DNA of 64,000 nt from Xenorhabdus innexi (lineage in GTDB: Bacteria > Pseudomonadota > Gammaproteobacteria > Enterobacterales > Enterobacteriaceae), in the NCBI RefSeq assembly GCF_002632485.1, contig NZ_NIBU01000001.1, forward strand, positions 124,001 through 188,000, read 5' to 3'. The translations under genes and the position numbers were made by a program. Below, piece after piece: positions 50,626-61,409 of this stretch. Below the pieces are notes generated by a model. That model saw nothing but the letters and a program-made list of their open reading frames with translations. It was not told the DNA's origin and did no database searches. Within the stretch, counting starts at the first letter, position 1; each line of letters opens with the position of its first letter.

Positions 50626-51599
50626 CGGTCTTATTGTGGTTTTCTGCTTTTATTCTGGATATGAAATTGGGTGATCCTCTTCACTGGCCTCATCCCGTTC
50701 GCTGGATAGGAAAACTTATCAATCAAACTGAACAGGTTATTCGCCGGTTTTGTCACAGCGAAGCCAGTCTGAAATGGGGAGGCGTGTTGTTATGGTTTGT
50801 CGTTGTCGGGAGTAGTTGGCTGGCGAGCTATTGGTTTTTGCAATTAGCCTATGGATTGATGTTCTGGCTGGGGTGTATGGCTGAAATCTGGCTGATTTAT
50901 ACCCTATTAGCAGGAGGCAGCCTGAGTGATGCGGCAAAGGCTGTTCATCGCGCACTGTGTCAGCCAGAAGAAACGTATCAGAAGAAGTTAGATAACAGTC
51001 GGCTGGAACTTGCCAAGATTGTTGGCCGGGATACTTCTCAGTTGCAACCGCCACAAATCAGCCGCGCTGTGATTGAAACTGTGGCAGAGAACAGCGTAGA
51101 TGGCGTAATTGCCCCCTTATTTTTCCTGATGCTTGGCGGTGCTCCACTTGCCATGGCTTACAAAGCGATCAATACCCTTGATTCGATGGTGGGATATAAA
51201 ACCCCCCGCTATCAGGCCATAGGTATGTTTTCAGCCCGTATGGATGATTTAGCAAATTGGTTACCTGCACGTCTGGGCTGGCTCTTGTTGGCTATGGCGG
51301 CAAAATGGCAGGGGCTGAATTTTCAGCAGGCATTGCGTATTGGCTGGCGTGATCGCTACCAGCACAGCAGCCCCAACAGCGGCTGGTCAGAAGCAACGAT
51401 GGCCGGGGCGTTAGGCATCCGGCTGGGAGGACCAAATGTTTACTTTAACCAGCTTGTTGAAAAACCGTGGCTTGGTGATGCAAGACGCGAAGTCACACCT
51501 GACGATATACCCCGTTCTGTTCAGATAATGAAAGTGGCATCAGTCATGGCGCTTCTGCTGTTTGCCCTGTTTTATAGCCTGTTCAGCGTGATGATATAA
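50622..51599 (+). CDS. cbiB: Adenosylcobinamide-phosphate synthase CbiB
   Basis: 325 residues, inner-membrane protein with about five hydrophobic segments. It joins the aminopropanol (phosphate) arm, made by CobD, to adenosylcobyric acid. Hallmarks: DPLHWPHPVRWIGKLI, VIETVAENSVDGVIAPLFF, INTLDSMVGYK and the C-terminal SPNSGWSEATMAGALG. Start overlaps cbiA; cbiC follows after 14 bp. Confidence 0.96.
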   Translation: MTVLLWFSAFILDMKLGDPLHWPHPVRWIGKLINQTEQVIRRFCHSEASLKWGGVLLWFVVVGSSWLASYWFLQLAYGLMFWLGCMAEIWLIYTLLAGGSLSDAAKAVHRALCQPEETYQKKLDNSRLELAKIVGRDTSQLQPPQISRAVIETVAENSVDGVIAPLFFLMLGGAPLAMAYKAINTLDSMVGYKTPRYQAIGMFSARMDDLANWLPARLGWLLLAMAAKWQGLNFQQALRIGWRDRYQHSSPNSGWSEATMAGALGIRLGGPNVYFNQLVEKPWLGDARREVTPDDIPRSVQIMKVASVMALLLFALFYSLFSVMI

Positions 51600-51613
51600 G
51601 AAGGAAGCAGCAC

Positions 51614-52273
51614 ATGATTGATTACATCCGCCAGCCACAACAGATTGAAAAAAATAGTTTCGATATCATCAGTCGGATTATTTCCGAATCGTATCCTGAT
51701 TACCACTTTGTCGATAAAGAGCAGGAAGCCGTAATCAAACGGGTCATTCATACTACTGCCGATTTTGACTGGCTTAATCTTCTCTATTTCTCTCCTGATG
51801 TCTTTCGCCTGATTCGCAACGGAATATTGCGGGGTTGCACGTTATACACCGATACGACAATGGCACTGTCCGGCATCAACAAAACCCGTCTGGCTCAGTA
51901 TGGTAGTGAATGCCGTTGTTATATCAGTGATCCCCGCACTATTCATATGGCAAAAACTCAGCATATTACGCGTTCAATGGCTGCGGTTGAGCTGGCTCTG
52001 CAAGAGCCGGAAGAGAAGATTTTTATCTTTGGCAACGCGCCGACAGCGCTGTTCCGTTTATTAGAGCATCTTTGTTTACCCGAACCTCAAATCGCACCGA
52101 TTGCTGTTATCGGCGTGCCTGTTGGGTTTGTTGGCGCGGAAGAATCAAAGAATGCTCTGATTAATAGTGGAATAAGCTGCATTGCAGCAAAAGGTCGTAA
52201 GGGAGGCAGCAATATTGCCGCCGCTATCATCAATGCAATCCTGTACCGGATGCCGGAGGTGAAGCATGAATGA
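51614..52273 (+). CDS. cbiC: Cobalt-precorrin-8 methylmutase CbiC
   Basis: 219 residues. It moves the C11 methyl group to C12, giving cobyrinate. The catalytic histidine is in [14 protein letters not shown]; the C-terminal [16 protein letters not shown] and [11 protein letters not shown] are hallmark. AGGAAGCAGC precedes the ATG. Its last 8 bp overlap cbiD. Confidence 0.96.
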   Translation: MIDYIRQPQQIEKNSFDIISRIISESYPDYHFVDKEQEAVIKRVIHTTADFDWLNLLYFSPDVFRLIRNGILRGCTLYTDTTMALSGINKTRLAQYGSECRCYISDPRTIHMAKTQHITRSMAAVELALQEPEEKIFIFGNAPTALFRLLEHLCLPEPQIAPIAVIGVPVGFVGAEESKNALINSGISCIAAKGRKGGSNIAAAIINAILYRMPEVKHE

Positions 52274-53444
52274 AGTCAGTGAGAAACACATTGACTGTTC
52301 AGGAAGCGATAACCTCGGAACAGTCTGGCACAGAGGAAAACAGTACCGTAAAGGCTATACCACCGGCTCTTGTGCAACTGCGGCTGCCAGAGTTGCCGCA
52401 TTAATGGTTCTGCGCCAGCAGATTATTCATCAGGTTTCGATTGTCACACCTTCCGGCGTCACACTGGCTTTGAACGTCGAACAACCCTTAATTGAAGGGG
52501 ATCGAGCCATTGCTGCTATTCGCAAAGATGGCGGTGATGATGTGGATGCAACCCACGGGATGCTGATTTTTGCTCAGGTTTTACTGAATAACAGTGGTGT
52601 TATCACACTGGATGGTGGTGAAGGTATTGGCAGGGTAACGCGAATGGGAGTCGGGTTGCCGATAGGTTGGGCTGCGATCAATAAAACTCCACGGCATACC
52701 ATTGAGGAGACTGTACGGGAGGTCATCGGCCCGAATCGCGGAGCAAATATCACCATTTTTGCGCCTGAAGGCGAAGAACGGGCGAAGCAAACTTATAACG
52801 ATCGGTTGGGAATTATAGGCGGAATTTCCATTATCGGCACAACAGGCATTGTGACTCCAATGTCAGAAGAGAGTTGGAAACGTTCGCTGGCTCTGGAGTT
52901 AGAAACTAAACGTGCCAGTGGCATGGAACGCGTTATTTTCGTGCCGGGTAATCATGGTGAGCGTTTTGTCAGCCAGCAGTTGGGAATCAATGCGAACTAT
53001 GTCGTCACCATGAGCAACTTTGTCGGTTACATGTTACAGGAAGCTGTACGTCTGGAATTCCGTCATATCGTGCTGGTGGGACATGTCGGCAAATTAGTGA
53101 AAATCGCGGCGGGCATTTTTCATACTCACAGCCATATCGCTGATGGGCGTATGGAAACACTGATCGCCAATCTGGCCGTAATAGGAGCACCTTTCGAACT
53201 GATTAAAGCGGTAGATCAATGCGATACCACTGAAGCTGCTATTGAATTAATTGCTGAACAGGGCTGGCAGAGGGTGTACCCGCAAATAGCACAGAAAATA
53301 TGTTGGCGTATCGATCAGATGCTGCGTTTCGCCAAGGGTAAACCACAGTGTGATGCCATTTTGTTCTCCTTCGATAATCGCGTATTGGGTTGTAACCGGC
53401 CTGTAGACCAGATAGTGCAGGACTTTATGGAGGGCAACCGATGA
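52266..53444 (+). CDS. cbiD: Cobalt-precorrin-5B C1-methyltransferase CbiD
   Basis: 392 residues. It methylates C1 after ring contraction in the anaerobic pathway. The N-terminal [16 protein letters not shown] motif is diagnostic; [14 protein letters not shown] and the phosphate-loop-like [11 protein letters not shown] follow. The GNHGERF segment is also conserved. Overlaps cbiC by 8 bp and cbiE by 4 bp. Confidence 0.97.
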   Translation: MNEVSEKHIDCSGSDNLGTVWHRGKQYRKGYTTGSCATAAARVAALMVLRQQIIHQVSIVTPSGVTLALNVEQPLIEGDRAIAAIRKDGGDDVDATHGMLIFAQVLLNNSGVITLDGGEGIGRVTRMGVGLPIGWAAINKTPRHTIEETVREVIGPNRGANITIFAPEGEERAKQTYNDRLGIIGGISIIGTTGIVTPMSEESWKRSLALELETKRASGMERVIFVPGNHGERFVSQQLGINANYVVTMSNFVGYMLQEAVRLEFRHIVLVGHVGKLVKIAAGIFHTHSHIADGRMETLIANLAVIGAPFELIKAVDQCDTTEAAIELIAEQGWQRVYPQIAQKICWRIDQMLRFAKGKPQCDAILFSFDNRVLGCNRPVDQIVQDFMEGNR

Positions 53445-54112
53445 TCACTATCGTGGGCATTGGCCCAGGTACTACGACAAGCCAGACAATGGCTGCTTTG
53501 GATGCTATCGGGCAGGCGGAAGTATTGGTCGGAGGAAAACGTCATCTTGCCGAATTCCCTGACTTCACCGGAGAAACCCACCCAGTCGATGCCGATATGG
53601 ATGCGTTAATGCAGTGGCTTGAACAGAATCAGCATCGGAACATTGTGGTGCTGGCTTCAGGTGATCCTCTCTTTTATGGCATAGGGAAGCGGATTACCGG
53701 GCATTTCTCAAAGCTGTATTCTCCAGAATTCCATGCTGATGAAAAGCATAGCGCCAGAAAAAATATCCGCATTATTTCCGGTATCAGTTCAGTCCAGTAT
53801 TTGTGTGCGCAAATTTTGCTGGATATGAATGATATTTACCTCACCAGCAGCCACGGACGTAAACCGGATTTTGATTGGTTACTTCAACTCGAAAAAATCG
53901 CCATGGTAACGGATAACGTCATTGGCCCTTATCAGATTGCACAGGAAATTCTGGCTCGGGAACAACCGCGCCACATGGTGATTGGTGAGAATTTATCCCT
54001 CAAACATGAACAAATTCGTTGCCTGACCGCAGAGCAGGTAGTGCAACGTGGTGACGTTAATTATGGCCTGAATGTAGTGATTATCCTGAATGGTGATCCT
54101 GATGAAAGATGA
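53441..54112 (+). CDS. cbiE: Cobalt-precorrin-7 C5-methyltransferase CbiE
   Basis: 223 residues. SAM-dependent methyltransferase of the cobalamin MT family: [41 protein letters not shown] and [11 protein letters not shown]. It acts with CbiT; the two are fused in CobL of the aerobic pathway but separate here. Its last 11 bp overlap cbiT. Confidence 0.95.
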   Translation: MITIVGIGPGTTTSQTMAALDAIGQAEVLVGGKRHLAEFPDFTGETHPVDADMDALMQWLEQNQHRNIVVLASGDPLFYGIGKRITGHFSKLYSPEFHADEKHSARKNIRIISGISSVQYLCAQILLDMNDIYLTSSHGRKPDFDWLLQLEKIAMVTDNVIGPYQIAQEILAREQPRHMVIGENLSLKHEQIRCLTAEQVVQRGDVNYGLNVVIILNGDPDER

Positions 54113-54695
54113 ACTGTTTTTGCGCGGTCATCGCATTCCAATGACCAAAGAAGTGGTTAGAGCACTGGCACTTGAACGCCTGCAACTGGAAAACGCCCGT
54201 CACTTTATTGACGTTGGTGCGGGTACAGGCAGTATCAGTATTGAAGCGGCGTTGCGTTACCCTGCGCTGGATATCATCGCTATTGAACGCAAAGAAGATG
54301 CACTGCGGTTACTGATCGAAAATGTTCAGCATTTTTCCTGTCATAAGATCCGCATTAAGTCTGCTAGTGCTCCTGTGCCAGTGGATAGTCATGCAGATGC
54401 TATTTTCATTGGCGGAACAGGCGGGCACCTGACTGAAATCATTGATTGGTCGTTGCTGAATCTGCATGCAGGCGGCCGTTTAGTCATGACTTTTATTCTG
54501 TTGGAAAACTTCATTCAGGCATTGTCATATCTGAGTTCGCCTTCGGTGGTCGAGGTAACAGAGCTGGACGGGCGTGAGATTCAGGTAGGGGAGCTGACAG
54601 CACTAGGACAGGGGCATTATTTCAAACCTAACAATCCGACTTACCTGCTGTCCTGTCTGAAGTATTCCGGTCAGGAGGTACAGAACAATGCCTGA
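54102..54695 (+). CDS. cbiT: Cobalt-precorrin-6B C15-methyltransferase (decarboxylating) CbiT
   Basis: 197 residues from the ATG at 54102 within the end of cbiE. Class I Rossmann methyltransferase: [16 protein letters not shown] binds SAM. It methylates C15 and removes the C12 acetate carboxyl. Family N-terminus [18 protein letters not shown]. Last 8 bp overlap cbiF. Confidence 0.95.
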   Translation: MKDELFLRGHRIPMTKEVVRALALERLQLENARHFIDVGAGTGSISIEAALRYPALDIIAIERKEDALRLLIENVQHFSCHKIRIKSASAPVPVDSHADAIFIGGTGGHLTEIIDWSLLNLHAGGRLVMTFILLENFIQALSYLSSPSVVEVTELDGREIQVGELTALGQGHYFKPNNPTYLLSCLKYSGQEVQNNA

Positions 54696-55482
54696 ATTTC
54701 ACCATAATGATGAAATCCGTTTTGATACTGAAAAAATCTGGTTTGTCGGTGCAGGGCCGGGAGATAAGAGCCTGATTACCCTGAAAGGATATCAATTATT
54801 ACGCCAGGCTCAGGTCGTGATTTATGCCGGGTCACTGGTAAATCCTGAGCTATTGAGCTATTGCCGACCCGATGCAGAATGTCATGACAGTGCCGGATTG
54901 ACGTTATCTGAAATCACTGAGTTGATGGTGAAGGGTGTAAAAGGAAAAAAATTAGTGGTTCGCCTGCAAACGGGGGATTTATCGCTGTTTGGCTCTATTC
55001 GTGAACAGGCGGAAGAACTGGCAAACCACGGGATCAGTTTTGTCTCTGTACCCGGAGTCAGTTCATTTCTTGGCGCTGCTGCGCAATTGGGAGTGGAATA
55101 CACAGTCCCTGAGATCGCCCAAAGTTTGATTATTACCCGAATGGAAGGCAGAACACCGATGCCACCACAGGAAACGCTGGAAGCCTTTGCCGCTCATCAA
55201 ACCTCAATGGCGATCTTCCTTTCGGTACAGAATATTCAGGAAGTTGTGTCGCGGCTGATTCAGGGAGGCTATGAACAGGAAACGCCGGTTGCCGTGGTTT
55301 ATAAGGCTACATGGCCGGATTCCCAGATTGTGCGGGGAACGCTGGAAACAATTGCTGAACAGGTACGCTGTGCCGGTATTCGTAAAACGGCGCTGATTCT
55401 GGTGGGGGCTTTTCTGGGGGAAGAGTTCCACTATTCAAAACTGTACGATGCGAGGTTCAGCCATGAATACCGTAACGCCTGA
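54688..55482 (+). CDS. cbiF: Cobalt-precorrin-4 C11-methyltransferase CbiF
   Basis: 264 residues, cobalamin methyltransferase fold. [46 protein letters not shown] and [22 protein letters not shown] are diagnostic for CbiF. The gene starts a few codons earlier than most relatives ([16 protein letters not shown]). Its last 20 bp overlap cbiG. Confidence 0.96.
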   Translation: MPEFHHNDEIRFDTEKIWFVGAGPGDKSLITLKGYQLLRQAQVVIYAGSLVNPELLSYCRPDAECHDSAGLTLSEITELMVKGVKGKKLVVRLQTGDLSLFGSIREQAEELANHGISFVSVPGVSSFLGAAAQLGVEYTVPEIAQSLIITRMEGRTPMPPQETLEAFAAHQTSMAIFLSVQNIQEVVSRLIQGGYEQETPVAVVYKATWPDSQIVRGTLETIAEQVRCAGIRKTALILVGAFLGEEFHYSKLYDARFSHEYRNA

Positions 55483-56575
55483 TAGAGTGGCAGATGATGT
55501 GACAACGTCACTTGAATCAGCAATGCCTGATAAAGAGTATGCCCTGTTTTGTCTGACAGCGGGAGGTATCGCGCTGGCTCGCCGTCTCCAGTCCTGGTTA
55601 GCGATAGATTGTTTTACTTCTCCTGAGCTGGTGGAAAGTGGTTTTTTCCCATTTGACAGCAGTTTTTCCAATACGGTACGCAAAGTATTCACTCGGTATA
55701 GCGCACTGATAATGATTGGTGCAACAGGCATTGCCATTCGGGTTATTGCTCCCTTACTCCGGGATAAAATGACTGATCCGGCCGTTATCGTACTGGATGA
55801 AAAAGGACAATTTGCCATCAGCCTATTGTCAGGGCATATGGGCGGGGCAAATAAACTGGCACAGCAGATAGCAGATATCCTTGACGGTCAGGCGGTCATC
55901 ACGACGGCCACGGATGTAAATCAGGTTGCTGCTCTGGATCTGTTATCCCAGCAACTGGACGGAAAAATAGAGAATTTCCGTGACAGCGTTAAAACCGTTA
56001 ATCAAATGCTGGTCAACGGTAAACGGGTGGGGATCTGGTGGCATCCCAATTTGCATGATGAAAAAAATCGCCATGATACACGTGGGTTCATTCCGGTTGA
56101 CACTTTGGAGGAACTCCCTGAACTGGATGCTTTAGTATGCGTTAGTTATGAACGAATCCATCTGGCGTTGGCAATTCCTGTAATTAAATTAATTCCTCGC
56201 CGTATTGTTGTCGGAATAGGCTGTCGGCGAGGTGTAGAAATCGCGCAATGTGCGGAACTATTGGATCGTCATCTGTCGGAATACAACCTTGATTCATTGG
56301 CACTAAAAGCCATCGGCAGTATTGAACTGAAAAAAGATGAGCCAGCATTAATTCAATTGAGCCAGAAGCATCAGATTCCATTCCGAACTTTTTCTGTTAA
56401 TCAGCTTTCCCGTTATGAACAGGTATTTCCCACGTCTGAATTTGTCCGGAAAACGGTAGGCATCGGCAGCGTCTCCCAACCCGTGGCCTGGTTAATGAGT
56501 GAAGGGCACTTAGTTGGTCACACCCTGCGAGAGCAGGGTATCACCATCACATTAGGAGTATTGAAACCATGTTAA
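55463..56575 (+). CDS. cbiG: Cobalt-precorrin-5A hydrolase CbiG
   Basis: 370 residues from the ATG at 55463 (GAGG seven bases upstream; ATG at 55448 possible). It opens the delta-lactone and releases acetaldehyde during ring contraction, a step unique to the anaerobic route. [18 protein letters not shown] and [14 protein letters not shown] are typical. Overlaps cbiF by 20 bp and cbiH by 7 bp. Confidence 0.95.
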   Translation: MNTVTPDRVADDVTTSLESAMPDKEYALFCLTAGGIALARRLQSWLAIDCFTSPELVESGFFPFDSSFSNTVRKVFTRYSALIMIGATGIAIRVIAPLLRDKMTDPAVIVLDEKGQFAISLLSGHMGGANKLAQQIADILDGQAVITTATDVNQVAALDLLSQQLDGKIENFRDSVKTVNQMLVNGKRVGIWWHPNLHDEKNRHDTRGFIPVDTLEELPELDALVCVSYERIHLALAIPVIKLIPRRIVVGIGCRRGVEIAQCAELLDRHLSEYNLDSLALKAIGSIELKKDEPALIQLSQKHQIPFRTFSVNQLSRYEQVFPTSEFVRKTVGIGSVSQPVAWLMSEGHLVGHTLREQGITITLGVLKPC

Positions 56576-57294
56576 CTGTCATTGGAATTGGCCCCGGCAG
56601 CGAAGCCATGATGACGCAGGAAGCGATAGCGGCCTTGAGAGCTGCTGACATCGTGGTCGGTTATAAAACCTATACCCATTTAGTGAAACCGTTGGTTGGT
56701 GATAAAGAAATTATTAAAACCGGCATGTGCAAAGAGATTGAACGTTGTCAGACCGCGATTGAACTGGCTGAGCAGGGTAAAAATGTGGCGGTGGTTTGTA
56801 GTGGTGATGCCGGTATTTATGGCATGGCTGGTCTGATTCTGGAGCTGGTCAGCCAGCAGAAACGTAAGGTTGAAGTCAGGCTGGTGGCAGGCGTGACGGC
56901 AAGTACAGCCTGTGCTGCGTTGTTGGGAGCACCGTTGATGCATGACTTTTGTCACATTAGCCTGAGTGATCTGCTCACGCCGTGGGAATTAATTGAAAAG
57001 CGGGTAAAGGCGGCGGCAGAAGCCGATTTTGTCGTCTGTTTCTATAACCCGCGCAGTCGTGGACGCGAAGAACATCTGGCCCGGGCATTTTCTCTGATGG
57101 CGCCGTGGAAATCGGCAGATACGCCCGTGGGAGTGGTGAAATCAGCCGGACGCAAACATGAAGATAAATGGCTGACCACTTTTTCCTCAATGGATTTTTC
57201 CCGAGTTGATATGCGTAGTCTGGTGATAGTCGGTAATCAGTCAACCTATATACGCGATGGTTTGATGATCACGCCAAGGGGATACCGACTATGA
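56569..57294 (+). CDS. cbiH: Cobalt-factor III C17-methyltransferase CbiH
   Basis: 241 residues. It methylates C17 and drives ring contraction. Motifs: GIGPGSEAMMTQEAIAAL, VVGYKTYTHLV, CSGDAGIYGMAGL and FYNPRSRGREEHL. Overlaps cbiG by 7 bp and cbiJ by 4 bp. Confidence 0.97.
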   Translation: MLTVIGIGPGSEAMMTQEAIAALRAADIVVGYKTYTHLVKPLVGDKEIIKTGMCKEIERCQTAIELAEQGKNVAVVCSGDAGIYGMAGLILELVSQQKRKVEVRLVAGVTASTACAALLGAPLMHDFCHISLSDLLTPWELIEKRVKAAAEADFVVCFYNPRSRGREEHLARAFSLMAPWKSADTPVGVVKSAGRKHEDKWLTTFSSMDFSRVDMRSLVIVGNQSTYIRDGLMITPRGYRL

Positions 57295-58076
57295 AATTCC
57301 CGACGACCCTCATTTTTGGCGGTACTAGTGATGCACGGCAGATCTGCCAGATGATGGATGTTACCGGTATTGATTATTGCCTGTCGGTGGCAACGCCCGC
57401 AGGAGTACAGCAGGCAACGGGGATTCGTGGTGAAATTATTACCGGCAGAATGGAAGCCGAAGAGATGGCTGATTACCTGAAATTGCGGGAGATTAAAAGG
57501 GTGATTGATGCTTCTCATCCTTATGCAGAAAGGCTGAGCCAGAATATCTTCAATACCTGCCAGAAGTTAGGTATTCCTCTTATCCGTTATATCCGCCCCA
57601 GCGATATTGATGCGGTCGAAAATCCTCTTATTCATAAAGTCGCAACGATTAAACAGGCATGTGAAACAGCCATCAGGCTGGGTACACGAATTTTACTGAC
57701 AACCGGCAGTAAACAGCTGGTCGATTATACGGAGTACCTGCAAGGAAAAACCGTATTAGCACGGGTATTACCAACGGCAGAAGTTTTGAAAATGTGTGAA
57801 TCCTGTGGTTTATCCGTTGATCAGATTTTTGCCCTGAAAGGCCCTTTCAGCGCTGACTTTAATCGTGCTTTTTACCAATTTTGTCGGGCGGAAGTTGTGA
57901 TTACTAAAGAATCTGGTGAACAGGGTGGTTTCCGGGAGAAAGTGGAACCCTGCCTTTCTCTCGGGCTGCCCTGCGTTGTGCTTTGTCGCCCGGAACAACA
58001 ATTTGAAGGAGAGGGGATCATAAAAGTGAATGGATTAGAAGAGGTGAAGCACTTACTGGCACATTTTTATCAATAA
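57291..58076 (+). CDS. cbiJ: Cobalt-precorrin-6A reductase CbiJ
   Basis: 261 residues. NADH-dependent reduction of the macrocycle. Nucleotide-binding N-terminus LIFGGTSDARQI; IDASHPYAERLSQN, LLTTGSKQL and VITKESGEQGGFREK are conserved. Followed by a 37-bp gap, the largest but two within the operon. Confidence 0.95.
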   Translation: MKFPTTLIFGGTSDARQICQMMDVTGIDYCLSVATPAGVQQATGIRGEIITGRMEAEEMADYLKLREIKRVIDASHPYAERLSQNIFNTCQKLGIPLIRYIRPSDIDAVENPLIHKVATIKQACETAIRLGTRILLTTGSKQLVDYTEYLQGKTVLARVLPTAEVLKMCESCGLSVDQIFALKGPFSADFNRAFYQFCRAEVVITKESGEQGGFREKVEPCLSLGLPCVVLCRPEQQFEGEGIIKVNGLEEVKHLLAHFYQ

Positions 58077-58113
58077 AAAATTTCTTATGAATAAGCCAAT
58101 AAGGAAAAGCAAA

Positions 58114-58902
58114 ATGAAAAAAGCACTATTGGTGATAAGTTTCGGAACCAGTTATCACGAAACACTGAAAAATAATATTGAATCCTGTGAACAACAACTG
58201 GCATCAGTGTTTCCTGACAGGGAACTCTTTCGGGCATTTACTTCCGGTATGATTATTCGCAAATTGTGCCAGCGCGATAATATTCATATTGATAATCCTC
58301 ATGATGCACTAACCCGATTACTTCACGCGGGTTATAACGATGTTGCGATTCAATGCCTGCATATCATCAATGGTGATGAATATGAAAAGGTGCTGCATGA
58401 AGTTGAAAAATTCCGGCCTCACTTTAAACGATTAGTGATTGGTGCTCCGTTACTCAGCCATTTTGATGATTATCTGCAACTGATGCGGGCATTGCGCCAC
58501 CAGCTTCCTGTACTGACAGAGAATGAATGTATTGTCTTTATGGGGCACGGCACAGAGCACCATGCTTTTTCGGCTTATGCCTGCCTTGATCATCTGATGA
58601 GTCATTACCATTTTCCGGCGCGCGTGGGAGCGGTTGAAAGCTACCCAGAGCTTCCTTTAATCATAAAAGGCTTAAAAGAGCAGGGAATCCGCAAAGTGTA
58701 TCTGATGCCGCTGATGCTGGTGGCAGGGGATCACGCCATCAATGATATGGCTTCAAATGAAGAAGGTTCATGGAAAACACAACTGGAGAAAGCCGGTATA
58801 GTCGCAATCCCGTGGTTACAAGGGTTGGGTGAGAACCCGAAAATTCGGCAGATGTTTGTTGACCACCTGACTTGCGCGCTGAACGCTCAGGAGGGCGTCT
58901 GA
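58114..58902 (+). CDS. cbiK: Sirohydrochlorin cobaltochelatase CbiK
   Basis: 262 residues from the ATG at 58114 (AGGA eight bases upstream; ATG at 58087 not supported by the family). It inserts cobalt into sirohydrochlorin. Metal-site residues lie in LHIINGDEY, FMGHGTEHHAF and MLVAGDHAINDM. No signal peptide, so the cytoplasmic biosynthetic form. The stop codon overlaps the cbiL ATG. Confidence 0.96.
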   Translation: MKKALLVISFGTSYHETLKNNIESCEQQLASVFPDRELFRAFTSGMIIRKLCQRDNIHIDNPHDALTRLLHAGYNDVAIQCLHIINGDEYEKVLHEVEKFRPHFKRLVIGAPLLSHFDDYLQLMRALRHQLPVLTENECIVFMGHGTEHHAFSAYACLDHLMSHYHFPARVGAVESYPELPLIIKGLKEQGIRKVYLMPLMLVAGDHAINDMASNEEGSWKTQLEKAGIVAIPWLQGLGENPKIRQMFVDHLTCALNAQEGV

Positions 58903-59675
58903 TGGATAAAAAAACAGAGGACAAACAAGAAAAGACCGGAAAACTTTATGTTATTGGTGTAGGGCCGGGAGCCAGCGACCTGATTACGGTACGGGCGGCC
59001 CGTATTCTTTCCGAACTTGATGTGATCTATGCCCCGACAGGCAAAAAGGGAGCAAAAAGCCTCGCTCACTCGATTATTGAAGAATATCTTTTGCCGGAAA
59101 CGAACGTTTTCACTTACCACTTTTTAATGAAAGCCGATATAGCCGCTAAAAACGCGGTGTGGGATGAAGTGGCTCACTCATTGAAAGAGGAAGTACTGAA
59201 TGGCAGAAAAGTCGGTTTTATCACTTTAGGTGACCCTATGCTGTTCAGCACATGGGTATCTCTTTTGCAGCGGCTGGTATTGAATCAGATGGTCATTCCG
59301 CCTTGGCTGGAAATTGTGCCGGGGATCACGTCCTTTTCTGCTATTGCTGCGGCCAGCACGATGCCCCTGTCAATGGAAAACCAGACATTAGCGGTGATTT
59401 CCTGTACTGCTTCCGAAGCCGTTTTAGAGCAGACGTTACTTAATCACGATTGTCTTGTCCTGATGAAAGTTTATTCTCATTTTCCCCTGATCTGCAATTT
59501 GTTACAACGTCACAACCTTCTGAAGCATGCATTAATGATGGCGGATGCCACATTGCCGAGTGAGCAATGCTGGCGAAACCTCGCCACACAGCCTTTCAGT
59601 GAAGAGGATTTAGGACATAAATTATCCTATTTTTCAACGATTTTAATTAATAAAAACTGGCAATTATCGAGGTGA
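58902..59675 (+). CDS. cbiL: Cobalt-factor II C20-methyltransferase CbiL
   Basis: 257 residues from the ATG at 58902; AGGAGG lies seven bases upstream inside cbiK. It methylates C20. GVGPGASDLITVRAARIL, ITLGDPMLFSTW and VPGITSFSAIAAASTMPL are typical. The first 19 residues are a charged extension compared with many CbiL. cbiM begins 3 bp after the stop. Confidence 0.96.
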   Translation: MDKKTEDKQEKTGKLYVIGVGPGASDLITVRAARILSELDVIYAPTGKKGAKSLAHSIIEEYLLPETNVFTYHFLMKADIAAKNAVWDEVAHSLKEEVLNGRKVGFITLGDPMLFSTWVSLLQRLVLNQMVIPPWLEIVPGITSFSAIAAASTMPLSMENQTLAVISCTASEAVLEQTLLNHDCLVLMKVYSHFPLICNLLQRHNLLKHALMMADATLPSEQCWRNLATQPFSEEDLGHKLSYFSTILINKNWQLSR

Positions 59676-59678
59676 ATT

Positions 59679-60410
59679 ATGCAACAGAAACTGACGAGTT
59701 CTTCGTTATTGAGTGCAATTATTGCACTGTTTTTGGTGATGGCGCCGCAGGAAGTTTTTGCTATGCATGTCATGGAGGGATTTTTGCCACCCATGTGGGC
59801 TATTGGGTGGTGGCTGGCTTTTTTACCCTGTCTGGCAGTCGGTCTGGTCAGGTTACGCCAGATTGTGCAGGATGAAAACAATCAGAAAGTCCTGCTGGCA
59901 CTGTGCGGTGCATTTATTTTTGTCCTTTCAGCTTTGAAAATTCCGTCTGTCACCGGAAGCTGCTCACACCCGACCGGTGTCGCACTGGCGGTGATTTTAT
60001 TTGGCCCTTCCGTTGTCGCGATACTGGGCGCAATTGTCCTGTTGTTTCAGGCATTACTGCTGGCACATGGTGGTATCACAACACTGGGGGCTAACGGAAT
60101 GTCGATGGCCGTCATTGGGCCGCTGGCGGGATATCTGATCTGGCGTTTCTCCTGCAAGATGGGAATGCGTAAAGATATTTCCGTCTTTTTGTGTGCTTTT
60201 GTGGCTGATATAGTGACTTATACCATCACTTCCATTCAGTTAGGAGTTGCTTTTCCTGACCCGCAACTGGGTATGGGAGCCGCTATCCTCAAATTCATGG
60301 GTATTTTCTGCATAACTCAGCTCCCCATTGCCGTGGCTGAAGGGTTACTGACAGTACTGATTTATGATCAGTTAGTGAAAAGGCAATTAATTCAGGCTCG
60401 TAGTTTCTAA
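59679..60410 (+). CDS. cbiM: Cobalt ECF transporter S component CbiM
   Basis: 243 residues. A cleavable signal segment ends in VFA, leaving the N-terminus MHVMEGFLPP whose Met/His bind cobalt. Six or so membrane helices follow; SCSHPTGVALAVILFGP is conserved. Pairs with CbiN for substrate capture and with CbiQO for energy. Confidence 0.97.
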   Translation: MQQKLTSSSLLSAIIALFLVMAPQEVFAMHVMEGFLPPMWAIGWWLAFLPCLAVGLVRLRQIVQDENNQKVLLALCGAFIFVLSALKIPSVTGSCSHPTGVALAVILFGPSVVAILGAIVLLFQALLLAHGGITTLGANGMSMAVIGPLAGYLIWRFSCKMGMRKDISVFLCAFVADIVTYTITSIQLGVAFPDPQLGMGAAILKFMGIFCITQLPIAVAEGLLTVLIYDQLVKRQLIQARSF

Positions 60411-60422
60411 GGAGAACAGCAC

Positions 60423-60707
60423 ATGAAAAAGACCTTGATATTACTGTCCCTCGTTGCAGCACTGTGCATTATCCCGTTTTTTATTGAACATGGAGGGGAA
60501 TATGGTGGAGCAGATGGTCAGGCAGAAGCTCAGATTATGGAAATAGCCCCGGATTATACGCCGTGGTTTGAATCCTTCTATGAACCTGCCAGTGGTGAAA
60601 TTGAAAGTCTGCTGTTTACCTTACAGGGAAGTCTGGGTACTGCCGTGATTTTCTATATTTTTGGTTATTACCATCGTAGCCGGAAAGATCATGATCGGAA
60701 TCGATAA
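60423..60707 (+). CDS. cbiN: Cobalt transporter accessory subunit CbiN
   Basis: 94 residues with two membrane helices (about 4-20 and 66-83) around a periplasmic loop (GGEYGGADGQAE, PWFESFYEPASGEIESLLF). Typical size and sequence for CbiN. Its last 17 bp overlap cbiQ. Confidence 0.95.
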   Translation: MKKTLILLSLVAALCIIPFFIEHGGEYGGADGQAEAQIMEIAPDYTPWFESFYEPASGEIESLLFTLQGSLGTAVIFYIFGYYHRSRKDHDRNR

Positions 60708-61368
60708 GCTCAGTTACCAGAGCCGCTGGCGTGATAAAGATCCCAGGGCGAAACTCGCCCTGTACCTCCTGTTTATGACGCTGGCGATGGTACTTTCACC
60801 ATTGTGGCAGGCAATGTTGCTGGTCGGGCTGGTGGCTTTTACCTGCTATCTGTTGCGGATCAGTCTGTGGCGTTATCTGAAGTGGCTGTTCATTCCCAGC
60901 GGTTTTCTGGTGTTTGGTCTGATTGCTATTGTGCTGTCCATCAGTGTACAGCCGGAGAGTCTGCTGTGGGGATTTCGTATCGGGCAATATTGGCTTGGCA
61001 TTGATACGCAGGGTATTGAACTGGCGAATCAAACCCTCTGGCGCAGCCTCGCTGCGCTATCTGCCACATTCTGGTTCATGATGAATATGCCTTTTGAACA
61101 ACTGATCAGGTTACTTAAATCCTGCCGGGTTCCTCATCTGCTTATCGAGCAACTTCTTCTGACATGGCGCTTTATTTTTATTTTTATCGAGGAAGCTGCG
61201 GCAATTCATCATGCGCAATCACTGCGGTTCGGTTATCGCTCTTTGCGAACGAGTTACCGTTCACTGGCAATGCTTATCAGTATGTTGTTTGTACGGGTGA
61301 TGAATCGCTATCAGCAAATGAGCATAGCGTTGGAGCTAAAACTATATCAGGGGGATTTCCATTTATAA
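60691..61368 (+). CDS. cbiQ: Cobalt ECF transporter T component CbiQ
   Basis: 225 residues from the ATG at 60691 inside cbiN (GGA seven bases upstream). Starts with IDKLSYQSRW and DPRAKLALYL, then about five membrane helices. Cytoplasmic coupling helices with Ala-Arg-Gly-type motifs appear near AQSLRFGYRS, weakly matching the consensus. Couples CbiM to the ATPase CbiO. Confidence 0.94.
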   Translation: MIGIDKLSYQSRWRDKDPRAKLALYLLFMTLAMVLSPLWQAMLLVGLVAFTCYLLRISLWRYLKWLFIPSGFLVFGLIAIVLSISVQPESLLWGFRIGQYWLGIDTQGIELANQTLWRSLAALSATFWFMMNMPFEQLIRLLKSCRVPHLLIEQLLLTWRFIFIFIEEAAAIHHAQSLRFGYRSLRTSYRSLAMLISMLFVRVMNRYQQMSIALELKLYQGDFHL

Positions 61369-61409
61369 CCATACCGGAACAAAAGAGCCGGAAAAAGGCG
61401 GAAAACAAT